Made by a program: the position numbers and the translations under genes. The notes beneath the pieces are model-generated. The model saw nothing but the letters and a program-made list of their open reading frames with translations, ran no database searches and was not told where the DNA came from. This document shows, piece after piece, positions 8,950 through 18,189 of a stretch of DNA of 64,000 nt; positions within the stretch are counted from its first letter, which is position 1, and each line of letters begins with the position of its first letter. The stretch covers positions 76,989 through 140,988 of the forward strand of contig NZ_JAHAMK010000004.1 in assembly GCF_018383585.1 (NCBI RefSeq). The letters run 5' to 3'. The stretch comes from Microvirga sp. 3-52 (GTDB lineage Bacteria; Pseudomonadota; Alphaproteobacteria; Rhizobiales; Beijerinckiaceae).

Positions 8950-9744
8950 CTAGCGGACTTCCGCGGCCGTCCCGCCAATGGCCTGCTCGAGCAGTTGCAT
9001 GGCTCGGGCTCCATCGGCAATCGTGGGAATTTCAACTGGCTCACGGGTGGCACGGACGAACTCGCCCAGCAGAGCATGATATCCCTTGTGATCCTCGTTC
9101 GCCGCGGCGGTCATATTAGGCTCCCAGACCAAGGTGTCGACGCCATCCGCCAGCGTTGCGCTGCGGTCGGAGACCTTGAAGGGCGGAGCGCGGTAATAGC
9201 GGACCTCATGGACATTCCTGACCTCGACCCGGCGATGGTCGCCCATGACCTCCCACCATTCCATGGGTGTGCCGCGGGATTGATGCGTGCCCACCACGAG
9301 GGTTCCGATGGCACCACCGACGAAGCGAAAGTCAACATGGAGGAGGAGTTTGCCCGGTGCGAGCTCATGCCGCCGGGAGCTCACCGTTTCGACTTCGCCC
9401 ATCAGGTAAGGAACGAGATCGAAGTAATGCACGCAGTGGTGCAGATAAAAGCCGGTACAGTCCGGGTCCTTAGCGAAGTAGGTAGGTGCCGTCATGTACT
9501 GCCCGAGGAAGCTGGTCCGTTCGCCGAACTCGGGTGCCAGGAGGATGTTGGACGCAATCCGGTTTGCCGTCGAATAGCGCTTCATGAAGCCTATCACTAC
9601 CGGCGCGCCCTGGCGCTTCGATGCCTCGGCAAGCTGACGAGCCTGAAGCGCCGTCGGAGCCGGCGGCTTTTCCATGAAGACGGGGAGGCGCCGCTCGATG
9701 GCGGCCATTCCGATTTCGAAATGTCCCTGCGGGCCTATCGCCAC
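8950..9744 (-). pseudogene. Gfo/Idh/MocA oxidoreductase lacking its Rossmann half (truncated)
   Basis: The open frame encodes 264 residues that match the second half of a Gfo/Idh/MocA NAD(P)-dependent dehydrogenase. It begins in the strand leading to FMEKPPA, the conserved Glu-Lys-Pro motif that normally lies near residue 100. It continues through the catalytic-domain motifs VIGFMKRYSTANR and FYLHHCVHYFDLV. The N-terminal nucleotide-binding GxGxxG domain is absent, and an in-frame TGA lies two codons upstream of the only possible start (GTG at 9744). The truncation point falls beside a fragment of a thioredoxin reductase gene, so the N-terminus was probably lost by deletion. It is unlikely to be a working dehydrogenase. 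Confidence 0.75.
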
Positions 9745-9781
9745 AGGTCATTCTCATCGATTGCGGCACACTCGGTTGCCG

Positions 9782-9925
9782 ACCCTGCCCTGCAAGGCAG
9801 GCATGCAGGGCAGCCACGACCTGGGCGCCCGCCCCGACCGCGGCTGACACCCGCTTGACCGAACCAGCGCGCACGTCGCCAATGGCAAATCCCGGATAGC
9901 GGATTAGCCTGTCATCACTCCCAAC
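9782..9925 (-). pseudogene. Thioredoxin reductase (TrxB-like) C-terminal remnant
   Basis: On the minus strand a run of about 46 codons reads RYPGFAIGDVRAGSVKRVSAA and then VVAALHACLAG. This is the FAD-binding C-terminus of thioredoxin-reductase-like flavoproteins: GxFAxGDVR followed by SVKRV..AVGxG..VV. Nothing of the rest of the enzyme is present, and the open frame continues into unrelated sequence within a few codons. Its 3' edge lies about 40 bases from the broken edge of the Gfo/Idh/MocA gene. It is a gene fragment left by a deletion or recombination event. Confidence 0.65.
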
Positions 9926-10012
9926 TTCCCCTTGCTGAGGCACAACTCATCCGCATACATTGTGATTTGCACAAGAGAAGAAAATCGCCATCCTATAGCT
10001 CTGGGGGATTCA

Positions 10013-11473
10013 TTGGCCGAGTACAATCTGGTCATCAAAGGCGGGCGCGTCGCGAGCACCGAAGGTGTCGCGACGATGGATGTCGCAATCGAAGGCGGCG
10101 TGATCGCCGCACTCGGAAGAGATCTGCAGGCGCACCGCACCATCGATGGCGCAGGCAAGCTCGTCCTCCCTGGCGGTGTGGATGCTCATTGCCATATCGA
10201 GCAGCTCTCCGGTGGCGGATTGATGAATGCCGACACGTTCGAGACGGCGACCCGCTCCGCAGCATTCGGTGGCACGACGACGGTCATCTCCTTCGCAGCA
10301 CAGCATCGGGGGGATAGGCTGCGCGATGTCGTGGAGAACTACTCGCGCTTGGCGGCCGCTGGCGCAGTAACTGATTACGCCTTCCATCTCTGGATCTCCG
10401 ATCCGACCCCAGAAACCCTGGAGCAGGACCTGCCCCGGCTGATCGAAGCGGGACATAGATCGATCAAGATCTTCATGACCTATGATCGTGTCCGCTTGCT
10501 CGATGAGCAGGTCCTCGACGTGATGATGGTGGCCCGCAAATACGGAGCCCTGGTCTGTGCGCATGCCGAGAACCATGGCATGATCAAGTGGATGGCCGAC
10601 AGGCTTGTCTCGCGCGGCTACGTCGAACCGAAGTTCCATGGCATCAGTCATCCGCGAGTCTGCGAGATCGAGGCGTTTGAGCGTCTCATTCGTTTCTCTC
10701 AGCTCCTGGATCAGCCTGTCATGCTGTTTCATGTCTCCACAGCGGAGGGAGCTGCTGTCATCCGGCGAGCCCGCGGCGAGGGCATCAAGGTGTTTGCCGA
10801 AACCTGTCCGCAGTATCTGTTCCTGACGGCCCAGGATCTGGATCAGCGAGGTCTTGAGGGGGCCAAATGGATGTGCAGCCCTCCTCCTCGCACGACATTC
10901 GATCAGGACGCGTTATGGCGCGGCCTCGACCTTGGAGACCTTCAGCTCGTCTCTTCTGACCACGCACCTTACAGGTTTGATGCCAGCGGCAAGCTTGCCG
11001 CTGGCTCAAGCCCGGACTTCAAGCAGATTGCGAATGGGCTGCCCGGGCTCGAAACCCGCCTGCCGCTGCTCTTCGACGCCATGGTGAGCCAAGGAATGTC
11101 GAGCCTTGAAAAGTTCGTTGAGCTGACGGCGACGGCTCCGGCGAAGATTTACGGACTTCACCCTCGAAAGGGTGCCATAGCCGTCGGTGCCGATGCAGAC
11201 ATCGCGATATGGAACCCGGATCGAGAGGTGACGCTCACGGATGACGGATTGCATGACAATGTCGGCTACAATCCCTTTACGGGCCGCAGACTGAAAGGCT
11301 GGCCAGAGATTGTTCTGCGCCGCGGCGACATGATCATTGTCGACGGTAGGCTGCAGGCAGAACCGGGATCCGGACAACTGCAACTGCGCAGCTGTTCGGC
11401 CGTCATGCGCCCAACCGGACGGCTAAGCCCGGAATTCAACCCCGCCACCAATTTCGGCGCACAGCTCCTGTGA
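10013..11473 (+). CDS. Dihydropyrimidinase / D-hydantoinase family hydrolase
   Basis: Cytoplasmic zinc amidohydrolase predicted to open a cyclic diamide ring (hydantoin, dihydropyrimidine or similar). I chose TTG at 10013 (LAEYNLVIKGGRV), giving 486 residues, because it follows GGGGGA at good distance and puts every ligand at family positions: His59 and His61 (DAHCHIEQ), the Lys152 to be carboxylated (SIKIFMTYD), His184 (CAHAENHG), His240 (LFHVST) and Asp316 (SSDHAP). An in-frame TTG at 9932 would add 27 residues. The C-terminus carries the usual GADADIAIWNPD strand. It heads a same-strand run with two amidohydrolases and a hydantoin-racemase-like gene. The Cys between the two metal His residues is unusual but conservative. 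Confidence 0.9.
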   Translation: MAEYNLVIKGGRVASTEGVATMDVAIEGGVIAALGRDLQAHRTIDGAGKLVLPGGVDAHCHIEQLSGGGLMNADTFETATRSAAFGGTTTVISFAAQHRGDRLRDVVENYSRLAAAGAVTDYAFHLWISDPTPETLEQDLPRLIEAGHRSIKIFMTYDRVRLLDEQVLDVMMVARKYGALVCAHAENHGMIKWMADRLVSRGYVEPKFHGISHPRVCEIEAFERLIRFSQLLDQPVMLFHVSTAEGAAVIRRARGEGIKVFAETCPQYLFLTAQDLDQRGLEGAKWMCSPPPRTTFDQDALWRGLDLGDLQLVSSDHAPYRFDASGKLAAGSSPDFKQIANGLPGLETRLPLLFDAMVSQGMSSLEKFVELTATAPAKIYGLHPRKGAIAVGADADIAIWNPDREVTLTDDGLHDNVGYNPFTGRRLKGWPEIVLRRGDMIIVDGRLQAEPGSGQLQLRSCSAVMRPTGRLSPEFNPATNFGAQLL

Positions 11474-11544
11474 TCAACATCCTTGAACCCTATCGGCAAG
11501 TTGACTCACCAGCATTCAACGCAATTGCATCGGCTTGATAATTC

Positions 11545-12987
11545 ATGACTGACACAACAACAGTTGTTCGAAATGCTGCTTGGGTGATCGCGTGGGACGA
11601 CGACACCTCGCAGCACGTCTACATGCAGGACGCCGATGTGGCTTTCTCCAAAGCCGAAATCCTGTATGTGGGGCCGAGCTACCAGGGCGATGCCGATAAC
11701 GAGATTGCCGGCTCAAGCATTATGGTGATGCCCGGCCTCGTCAACATCCATTGCCATTCCGGCGACGAGCCGATTGCGAAGGGTTTGTTCGAGGACATTG
11801 GGACCACTGCCCTTTGGGGTAACGCCCTTTACGAGTATTCGGCGCTGATCGACGCTGATGAGGATGCCAAGGCCGCCTGCCAGACGGTAATGCTGAGCGA
11901 CTTGATGCGCAGCGGCGTAACTACCCATCTCGACATCGCATCGCCTGCCCCTAAATGGCTTTCTCTCGCGGCCGACAGTGGATTGCGTTCATACCTCGCA
12001 CCCGGCTTCCGCGAGGCGCAATGGCGCCTCGCCGGGAGCCACCGCCTGGACTTCGAGTGGAACAAAGCTCGGGGGCGGGAGCGCTATGCCGAAGCCCTGG
12101 CATTCGTAGCCGACGCCCGCGCGCATCCTAGTGGCCGCATCGACGGTGTCATCGCGCCATCGCAAATCGAGACATGTTCCGAAGAGCTGATTCAGGATGC
12201 TGTCGCGGAGGCCCGTAGCCGCAGGATGCGCATCACCATTCATGCTGCTCAAACTATGGCGGAGCACGAGGAATTGCTCCGGCGGACCGGAGAGACTGCG
12301 CCCGTAATGCTGGAGCGAATGGGGATCCTTGGGCCGGACCTGATCCTCGGCCACTGCATCTTTCTCGATCATCATTCCTGGACTCGGCAGCGCAGCCGGG
12401 ACGATCTCACGCGGCTCGCCAGGAGCGGCACGTCGATCGCGCATTGCCCCGTTACCTTCGCGCGCAGCGGCATGACCCTGGAAAGCCTCGGTGCCTATCG
12501 CCGAGCAGGCGTCAATGTCGGTATCGGAACCGACAGCTATCCCTTCAATATGCTTGAGGAGTTGCGAGAGGCGCTGATCTGTTCACGCGTTTCCGGCCGC
12601 AGCGTCTTTGATCTCGATACGGGCGGCCTGTTTTCCGCCGCGACCATCGGTGGGGCAAAAGCTCTCGGTCGCGACGACATCGGTCGATTGATATCCGGCG
12701 CCAAGGCGGACTTGGTCCTGGTGGATTTGAGCCATCCGGCCATGCAGCCGATCCACGATCCGCTGCGCAATCTCATTCATTGCGCCGCCGAGCGCGCCAT
12801 TCGCGACGTCTATGTGGATGGCCAAGTGGTCGTGAAGGACCGTCGCGTCGTCAAACTGGACTACGACGGTGCGGTTCGGGAATTGCAGGATGCGCAGAAG
12901 CGTGCCTGCCGGCGGGCCGAGCAGGACGATCCGCAAGGCCGTTCTCTGTCAAGTCTCGCCCCCTTCTCTCTGCCTCTTGCTCGCTGA
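11545..12987 (+). CDS. Metal-dependent amidohydrolase, TrzN/Atz-SsnA-like deaminase family (copy 1)
   Basis: Cytoplasmic amidohydrolase of 480 residues related to chlorohydrolases and cyclic-amidine deaminases. Metal ligands are visible: the HxH pair in VNIHCHSGDE (about residue 70), His in ITIHAAQT, His in LILGHCIFLDHH, and the catalytic Asp in VGIGTDSYPFN. The N-terminal beta-sandwich is RNAAWVIAWDDDTSQHVYMQDADV, and the closing strand is GAKADLVLVDLSHPAMQP. The gene is closely related to 13716-15167, which has the same start architecture and motif spacing, so the pair arose by duplication with the racemase gene between them. A substrate with an amidine or deaminable ring, coupled to the hydantoinase, is likely; the exact compound cannot be read. 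Confidence 0.88.
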   Translation: MTDTTTVVRNAAWVIAWDDDTSQHVYMQDADVAFSKAEILYVGPSYQGDADNEIAGSSIMVMPGLVNIHCHSGDEPIAKGLFEDIGTTALWGNALYEYSALIDADEDAKAACQTVMLSDLMRSGVTTHLDIASPAPKWLSLAADSGLRSYLAPGFREAQWRLAGSHRLDFEWNKARGRERYAEALAFVADARAHPSGRIDGVIAPSQIETCSEELIQDAVAEARSRRMRITIHAAQTMAEHEELLRRTGETAPVMLERMGILGPDLILGHCIFLDHHSWTRQRSRDDLTRLARSGTSIAHCPVTFARSGMTLESLGAYRRAGVNVGIGTDSYPFNMLEELREALICSRVSGRSVFDLDTGGLFSAATIGGAKALGRDDIGRLISGAKADLVLVDLSHPAMQPIHDPLRNLIHCAAERAIRDVYVDGQVVVKDRRVVKLDYDGAVRELQDAQKRACRRAEQDDPQGRSLSSLAPFSLPLAR

Positions 12988-12991
12988 GGAT

Positions 12992-13672
12992 ATGAGAATC
13001 ATGGGCTCGCCGGTCTATGTGATCAATCCGAACTCTTCTCAAACGATCACGGCGGCGATCGATAAGGCCGTGGCTCCCCTTCGCAGCGTCGACGGGCCTG
13101 ACATCGTATGCCTCTCCCTGGCCGAAGGGCCGCCCGGCATCCAATCTCAACGGGATGTCGACAGTGTCGTGATCCCTATGCTGCGTAAAGCATCTGAGTT
13201 GGAGCACAGCGCGGGCGCCTTTGTCATTGCCTGTTTCTCGGACCCAGGCCTTCATGCACTGCGTGAGCAGAGCCATCGTCGCGTCTTTGGGATCGCCGAA
13301 TGCGGGGTGCTGACGGCCCTCACTCTTGGGCAGCGCTTTGGCGTCATCGCCATCCTGCCGACGTCCATTCCGAGACATCTTCGCTATTTCGGCGCGATGG
13401 GCGTCATGGACCGCTTTGCCGCCGACCTGCCGATCGGTTTAGGCGTTGCGGAACTCGCTGACGAAGATCGAGCTCTGAACCGCATGGTCGAGGTTGGCCT
13501 CACCTTGAAAGACAGCCACGGGGCCGATGCCCTTGTGATGGGCTGCGCTGGCATGGCCAGATACCGAGCGGCTCTGGAGGAGGCTCTTGGAATCCCAGTG
13601 GTCGAGCCGACTCAGGCAGCCGTTGTCATGGCGGTCGGCCATGTCCGCCTCTCGCAGACCTCCCCTTCATGA
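12992..13672 (+). CDS. Asp/Glu/hydantoin racemase family protein
   Basis: Cofactor-independent racemase family, 226 residues from ATG at 12992 (MRIMGSPVYVINPNSSQTIT). This start lies four bases after the preceding stop with AGGA in front; the longer upstream frame overlaps that gene and is discarded. The family N-terminus xxINPNSS is present. The two catalytic cysteines are Cys81 (VIACFSDPGL) and Cys185 (VMGCAGMA), in the correct relative positions for two-base proton exchange. In hydantoin utilisation such an enzyme interconverts D and L hydantoins so that a stereospecific hydantoinase can consume both. Its place between a dihydropyrimidinase and amidohydrolases supports that role. It could also be an allantoin or maleate-type family member. 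Confidence 0.88.
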   Translation: MRIMGSPVYVINPNSSQTITAAIDKAVAPLRSVDGPDIVCLSLAEGPPGIQSQRDVDSVVIPMLRKASELEHSAGAFVIACFSDPGLHALREQSHRRVFGIAECGVLTALTLGQRFGVIAILPTSIPRHLRYFGAMGVMDRFAADLPIGLGVAELADEDRALNRMVEVGLTLKDSHGADALVMGCAGMARYRAALEEALGIPVVEPTQAAVVMAVGHVRLSQTSPS

Positions 13673-13715
13673 ATACCTTCTGACCGGCCCCTTCTCTGCT
13701 CATATGGAGTTTGAA

Positions 13716-15167
13716 ATGACCAGTGTTGTCGCCAAGACGACCCTCTTCCGGAACTGCGACTGGATCGTCGCCTGGGATGAGGCTGCTCAATCCCATGTCT
13801 ATCTCCGCAATGCGGATTTCGTAATTCGCGGTACGGATATCGTCCATGTCGGTGAAGGTTATTCCAGCTCCGTCGATGCAGAGGTCGACGCCAGCCGCAT
13901 GATGATTATCCCCGGCTTCGTGAACATTCACAGCCATCCCGGTCACGAACCGGGCTGGAAGGGTATGCTGGAGGAGCTCGGCAGCCCGCGTCTCGGACAG
14001 AGTTCTCTCTACGAGTTCATGCCGGTCTTCCAGATCGGTCCTGAATACACACGCCCGGCGCTGCGGGTTGCAGCTTCGGAGCTGCTGAGGAGCGGCGTGA
14101 CGACCATTTGCGATCTCGGCAGGCCCCGCGAGACCTGGGCCGACGAATACGCGGAAACCGGAATCCGAGCTGTGCTGTGGGGAATGTTCAGATCAGGGCC
14201 ATGGAGAACCACGAACGGTCACTCGGTTGAGTATGATCTCGATCCGGCCACGGGCGACCGATTGCTGCGCGAGGCTATCGAGATTGCCGATGCTGCCTCG
14301 AAGCATTCAAGCGGACGCATCACAGGTTTCATCGGCCCAGCGCAGATCGATACCTGTACCGAAGGCCAGATCCGCGACGCGCTCGATGCAGCTCGGGAGC
14401 GAGGCCAGCCGATCCAGATCCATGCCGCCCAGAGCATCGTGGAATTTCAGGAGATCATGCGCCGTTATGGTTCCACGCCCATCGAATGGTTGGACAGGAT
14501 CGGAGCGCTTGGACCGGATACGATCATCGGCCACTGCATCTTTCTGAATGACCATCCCTGGCTCCACTGGCCTCATGCCAACGATTTCGAACGCCTGCGC
14601 AACAGCGGTGCTCAGGTGGCCCACTGCCCCGTGGTCTTCGCGCGACGCGGAATCGCCCTCAATACCCTGAGCCGCTACGTGAAGGCGGGCATCCGCTGCG
14701 GCATCGGCACAGACAGCTTCCCCCACAACATGCTCGATGAACTCCGCATGGCCTGCTATGCTGGCCGCATCGTTGCGGGCAGCTTCACGGCCTCAACAAC
14801 GCGCGATGCGTTCATGGCCGCGACAGCGGTCGGCGCCGACATGATCCGCCGCCCCGATCTGGGACGCCTCGCACCAGGGTGCAAAGCGGATTTCTCGATC
14901 GTCGATATGAGCAATCCCTATATGCAGCCCGATTACGAACCCATTCGCAGCCTCGTCTATTCGGCGAACGACAGAGCCATAAAGGATGTCTATGTCGACG
15001 GTCGTCAGGTCGTCCGAAATGGGGAAATCTTGGACTTCGACATCGGCGAGGATCTTGAGATGCTTCGCAGAGGGCAGGCAGACGCTATTGCAGCAGCGCC
15101 GCAGCGCGACTGGGCCGGGCGTGGGCTCGAAGAATTGAGCCCACGCGTCTTTCCGATACGCAGCTGA
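13716..15167 (+). CDS. Metal-dependent amidohydrolase, TrzN/Atz-SsnA-like deaminase family (copy 2)
   Basis: Second paralogue, 483 residues. ATG at 13716 is chosen because GGAG lies seven bases upstream and because the protein then begins like copy 1 (FRNCDWIVAWDEAAQSHVYL); the frame is open much further upstream inside the racemase gene. Metal and catalytic residues are in VNIHSHPGHE, IQIHAAQS, IIGHCIFLNDHPW and CGIGTDSFPHN. C-terminal GCKADFSIVDMSNPYMQPDYEP and the VYVDGRQVV strand mirror copy 1. Residues around the first HxH differ (HCHSGDE against HSHPGHE), so the two copies may act on different substrates or successive intermediates. The gene ends at a strong terminator. Confidence 0.88.
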   Translation: MTSVVAKTTLFRNCDWIVAWDEAAQSHVYLRNADFVIRGTDIVHVGEGYSSSVDAEVDASRMMIIPGFVNIHSHPGHEPGWKGMLEELGSPRLGQSSLYEFMPVFQIGPEYTRPALRVAASELLRSGVTTICDLGRPRETWADEYAETGIRAVLWGMFRSGPWRTTNGHSVEYDLDPATGDRLLREAIEIADAASKHSSGRITGFIGPAQIDTCTEGQIRDALDAARERGQPIQIHAAQSIVEFQEIMRRYGSTPIEWLDRIGALGPDTIIGHCIFLNDHPWLHWPHANDFERLRNSGAQVAHCPVVFARRGIALNTLSRYVKAGIRCGIGTDSFPHNMLDELRMACYAGRIVAGSFTASTTRDAFMAATAVGADMIRRPDLGRLAPGCKADFSIVDMSNPYMQPDYEPIRSLVYSANDRAIKDVYVDGRQVVRNGEILDFDIGEDLEMLRRGQADAIAAAPQRDWAGRGLEELSPRVFPIRS

Positions 15168-15195
15168 CTTGCTTTGAGCAGGTTGCGCGGAATAC

Positions 15196-15226
15196 AAAAG
15201 GCCCCGAGGAAGTTCGGGGCCTTTTT
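15196..15226. terminator. Bidirectional rho-independent terminator
   Basis: A 12-base perfect stem, AAAAGGCCCCGA and TCGGGGCCTTTT, with a six-base loop (GGAAGT). A T run follows on the plus strand and an equivalent one on the minus strand. It lies between convergent genes (stops at 15167 and 15262) and should end transcription in both directions. Confidence 0.92.
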
Positions 15227-15261
15227 ACTAGTTTCAATAGCTTTGCGATGAACCGAACGGA

Positions 15262-16899
15262 TCAACGCGCTACCTCTCCATGACGATCGAAGACGACCTC
15301 TCCGCCGCGGATCGTGAGATCGCATTGGGTCTCTTGCAGGATTTCCTCTGGCGAAGCCGCGAGGAGGTCGCGAGAGAAAACCGCGACATCCGCTGCAAGA
15401 CCGGGGACAAGACGGCCCCATTCATGTTCGGACTTGTTCACATAGGCTCCGAATTCCGTGAATGCTGTGATCGCCTGTTCGATGGACACCACCTCCCGCT
15501 CATCCATAACGGTTCCATGGGATGTCTTGCGCGTCAGCATCGAGAAGAAGTTCGGGAAGGGATTGATGTCGCAGACCGGGGCGTCGCTGCCGGCTGCGGG
15601 CCTGAAGCCGAGATCGATCCAGGTCTTGAGGGGATAGGAGGGCTTCGCACGCTTCTCGCCCACAACGGAAACGTACAGATCACCGAAATCATAGATGAAC
15701 ACGGGCTGCGGCACCGGCTGAACGCCGAGGTATTTCATGCGGGCGTTCTGGTCGGCCCTTGCATAGCCCGCATGCTCGATCCTGTGGCGGCGATCCGGAT
15801 CCGGCATAGCCTCGAGCGCGCGCTCGAATGCATTGAGGGTCTGCTCGATGGCAGCATCTCCAATGGCATGAACCGCAAGCTGATAGCCTTTTGCGTGATA
15901 GTCATGAACGAGATCATTCATCTCGTTGTCGTGAAGGAGCATCAGGCCGGTGGTTCTGGGCTCTCCCACATAGGGCTCCGTCATAGCGGCGGTCCGGCCG
16001 CCGGCACTGCCGTCGGTGAAGATCTTCACCGGCCCGACACGCAACATGGAATCGCCTACGCCTGTCACGACTCCATCGGCATAGGCCTGCTCCACGATGC
16101 CTCCCGGCCCGCCGAGCAAGCACTGGGTCGTCCGCACAGGCAAGCGGCCGAGGCGCTGAGCCGTGCGATAGGCGGCGACCTCGCGGTAGCCTGCCCTCAT
16201 GCCGACACCGGCATCCATCACGCTGGTGATGCCGTACGACAGACATGCTCTACCAGCATCGCCGATGGCCTGAACGAGTTCCTGATCCGTCGGTTCCGGC
16301 AGCACGGCCTTGAGACGGTCACGTCCTGTCTCGGCAAGAAGGCCCGTCAATCGCCCGTCCCGCTGCTCGATGGCACCTCCCTGAGGAACAGGAGTCGTCT
16401 CATCAATGCCCGCAAGTTCAAGTGCCTTCGAGTTGCAGATCGTCACATGGCCGCAGGCTCTCACGATCGCAACGGGATGATCGGGTGCCGCGGCATCGAG
16501 CTCTTCACGAAGGGGGTGACGCCTGACATCAAGCTCGAACTGGTCATAGCCGCGGCCCTGGATCCACTGGCCCGGGGGCGTAACAGACGCGCGCTGCCTA
16601 ACCCTTTCGAGCAGCGCGGCAAGGGTCGGCGCGGAGGAAGCACGCACGTCCACGTGACCCATGATCACCCCATAGGGGAGAAGGTGCATATGGGAATCGC
16701 ACAATCCTGGAGTTGCAAGGCGGCCTGCAAGATCGATCACCCGCGTCCCTGGGCCGATGAGTGGCTCCATGTCGGCAGCGGATCCTGTTGCCAAGACCTG
16801 TCCTGCCCAAAGGGCGATGGCTTCGGTCACCTGTTCTGAAAGGCTACGAAAGATGCGGCCGTTTGTGAGGACGATGTCGGCTTTGGGCAGGATGGGCAT
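15262..16899 (-). CDS. Amidohydrolase family 3 (YtcJ-like) hydrolase
   Basis: Amidohydrolase of the YtcJ/N-substituted formamide deformylase type, 545 residues from ATG at 16899 (MPILPKADIVLTNGRIF); the open frame to 16995 adds an atypical Cys-rich leader and is rejected. Features in order: LATPGLCDSHMHLLPYG (HxH metal pair, about residue 70), GYDQFELDVRRHPLREELDAAAPDHPV (typical of YtcJ), the VKIFTDGSAGGRTAAM segment, HAIGDAAIEQTLNAFE, RHRIEHAGYA, and GSDAPVCDINPF near the end. Such enzymes cleave N-acyl or formamide bonds. It converges on the amidohydrolase/racemase module and is divergent from the amino-acid transporter, so it probably releases an amine or amino acid in the same nitrogen-scavenging pathway. 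Confidence 0.9.
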   Translation of the reverse strand: MPILPKADIVLTNGRIFRSLSEQVTEAIALWAGQVLATGSAADMEPLIGPGTRVIDLAGRLATPGLCDSHMHLLPYGVIMGHVDVRASSAPTLAALLERVRQRASVTPPGQWIQGRGYDQFELDVRRHPLREELDAAAPDHPVAIVRACGHVTICNSKALELAGIDETTPVPQGGAIEQRDGRLTGLLAETGRDRLKAVLPEPTDQELVQAIGDAGRACLSYGITSVMDAGVGMRAGYREVAAYRTAQRLGRLPVRTTQCLLGGPGGIVEQAYADGVVTGVGDSMLRVGPVKIFTDGSAGGRTAAMTEPYVGEPRTTGLMLLHDNEMNDLVHDYHAKGYQLAVHAIGDAAIEQTLNAFERALEAMPDPDRRHRIEHAGYARADQNARMKYLGVQPVPQPVFIYDFGDLYVSVVGEKRAKPSYPLKTWIDLGFRPAAGSDAPVCDINPFPNFFSMLTRKTSHGTVMDEREVVSIEQAITAFTEFGAYVNKSEHEWGRLVPGLAADVAVFSRDLLAASPEEILQETQCDLTIRGGEVVFDRHGEVAR

Positions 16900-17091
16900 T
16901 GGCCACTCACGCAGCAGGAAGCAGTCGCAGCATCTGCTGCAGTTGAGGAACGACGAGTTTGCATACCTTTTAGTCAGTCGCAAGGTCTCACGCACTTTAC
17001 GCTGGGAAAATCTGCCCTTGAAACTCCAGTTGTTTCGGGTCTAGCTTTAAGCGTTAGCGACCAAATAAGGCGCATGGGTAGAGGGAATGAA

Positions 17092-18129
17092 ATGATGCAA
17101 TCCAAAACTATGGCCCGCTGGCTCGCGCTGGGCCTCATCGCGGGTATCACCGCCATTTCGGCGGCACCGGCGTCTGCTCAAGCGACGCTCGACACCGTCA
17201 AGAAACGCGGAAAGATTCTCTGCGGCGTGTCGCCGGTCGCTCCCGGCTTCTCGTATGCCGACGATAAAGGTGTTCGGCGGGGCTTCGACGTCGATATCTG
17301 CCGCGCCGTGTCGGCTGCGGTCTTCGGCGATCCTGACAAAGTCGAATATGTTCCGCTCAACACCAATGTCCGCTTCCAGGCGGTTCAGTCCGGTGAAGTG
17401 GACATCCTGTCCCGCCAGAACACTTGGAGCTTCTCGCGTGACACATCCCTCGGTCTCGATTTCGGGCCAGTCGTATTCTACGACGGCCAGGGCCTGATGG
17501 CGCCGGCCAAACTCAATGTGAAGGGCGCCAGCGAGCTCGCCGATGCCGCAATCTGTCTGCTGCCCGGCACCACGACTCTCCAGAACCTTGAAGACTTCTT
17601 CCGCCCCAAGAACATCAAATATGAGTCCGTGGTGTTCGAGAACTCCGATGAGTGGCGAAATGCTTTCTTCAATGGGCGCTGCGATGCCATCACGACGGAC
17701 CGCTCGGATCTGGCATCCGTCCGCGCCATCGCCAACGATCCCTCACAATACGTAATTCTGCCCGAGACCATCTCGAAAGAACCCCTCGCTCCCACCATTC
17801 GCCAGAACGATCCGAACTGGCGCGATATTCTGAACTGGTCGGTTTATGCTCTCATTGGAGCAGAGGAGAAGGGTGTGACCCAGGCCAATGTGGATGAACA
17901 TCTCAAGAGCGAAGATCCTGAAATTCAGCGCATGCTTGGGGTGAACGGAGATTTCGGCAAGATGCTCGGCCTCGACAACAAATGGGCCTACAACATCATC
18001 AAGTCGGTCGGAAACTACGCTGAAGTCTTTGATCGCAACCTTGGCCCGAAGACCCGCCTAGGTCTGACGCGCGGTCCGAACGAGCTCTGGACCAAGGGCG
18101 GGCTGCTTTACGCACCGCCGTTCCGGTAA
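17092..18129 (+). CDS. aapJ: General L-amino acid ABC transporter substrate-binding protein
   Basis: Periplasmic receptor of the AapJ/BztA family, about 345 residues. ATG at 17092 follows GAGGGA; the upstream in-frame ATG at 17074 would add six residues. A Sec signal peptide ends at PASA/QATLD. The diagnostic start of the mature protein is present (LDTVKKRGKILCGV), followed by GFDVDICRAVSAAVFGD, TNVRFQAVQSGEVDILSRNTTW-like (here RQNTWSFSRDT) and CDAITTDRSDLASVR. In Rhizobium this family binds many L-amino acids. The two permease genes follow directly, but no AapP ATPase gene is found here. Confidence 0.92.
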   Translation: MMQSKTMARWLALGLIAGITAISAAPASAQATLDTVKKRGKILCGVSPVAPGFSYADDKGVRRGFDVDICRAVSAAVFGDPDKVEYVPLNTNVRFQAVQSGEVDILSRQNTWSFSRDTSLGLDFGPVVFYDGQGLMAPAKLNVKGASELADAAICLLPGTTTLQNLEDFFRPKNIKYESVVFENSDEWRNAFFNGRCDAITTDRSDLASVRAIANDPSQYVILPETISKEPLAPTIRQNDPNWRDILNWSVYALIGAEEKGVTQANVDEHLKSEDPEIQRMLGVNGDFGKMLGLDNKWAYNIIKSVGNYAEVFDRNLGPKTRLGLTRGPNELWTKGGLLYAPPFR

Positions 18130-18139
18130 TCTGAGATCA

Positions 18140-18163
18140 ACGGGCGGCCCTGCGGCCGCCCGT
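18140..18163 (+). promoter_or_regulatory. Intra-operon hairpin between aapJ and aapQ
   Basis: A perfect 10-base stem, ACGGGCGGCC and GGCCGCCCGT, with a four-base loop (CTGC), ten bases after the aapJ stop. Only a short TTT follows, so it is more likely a partial terminator or RNA-stabilising element. That would explain higher production of the binding protein than of the permeases, a known pattern in such operons. Confidence 0.7.
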
Positions 18164-18189
18164 TTCGCCCTTGGCAGAATCCGGAAAGG

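Noticed and set aside
15280-16839. Plus-strand open frame of 519 residues
   Set aside because: Antisense to the Amidohydro_3 gene with recognisable metal motifs; His- and Arg-rich shadow composition.
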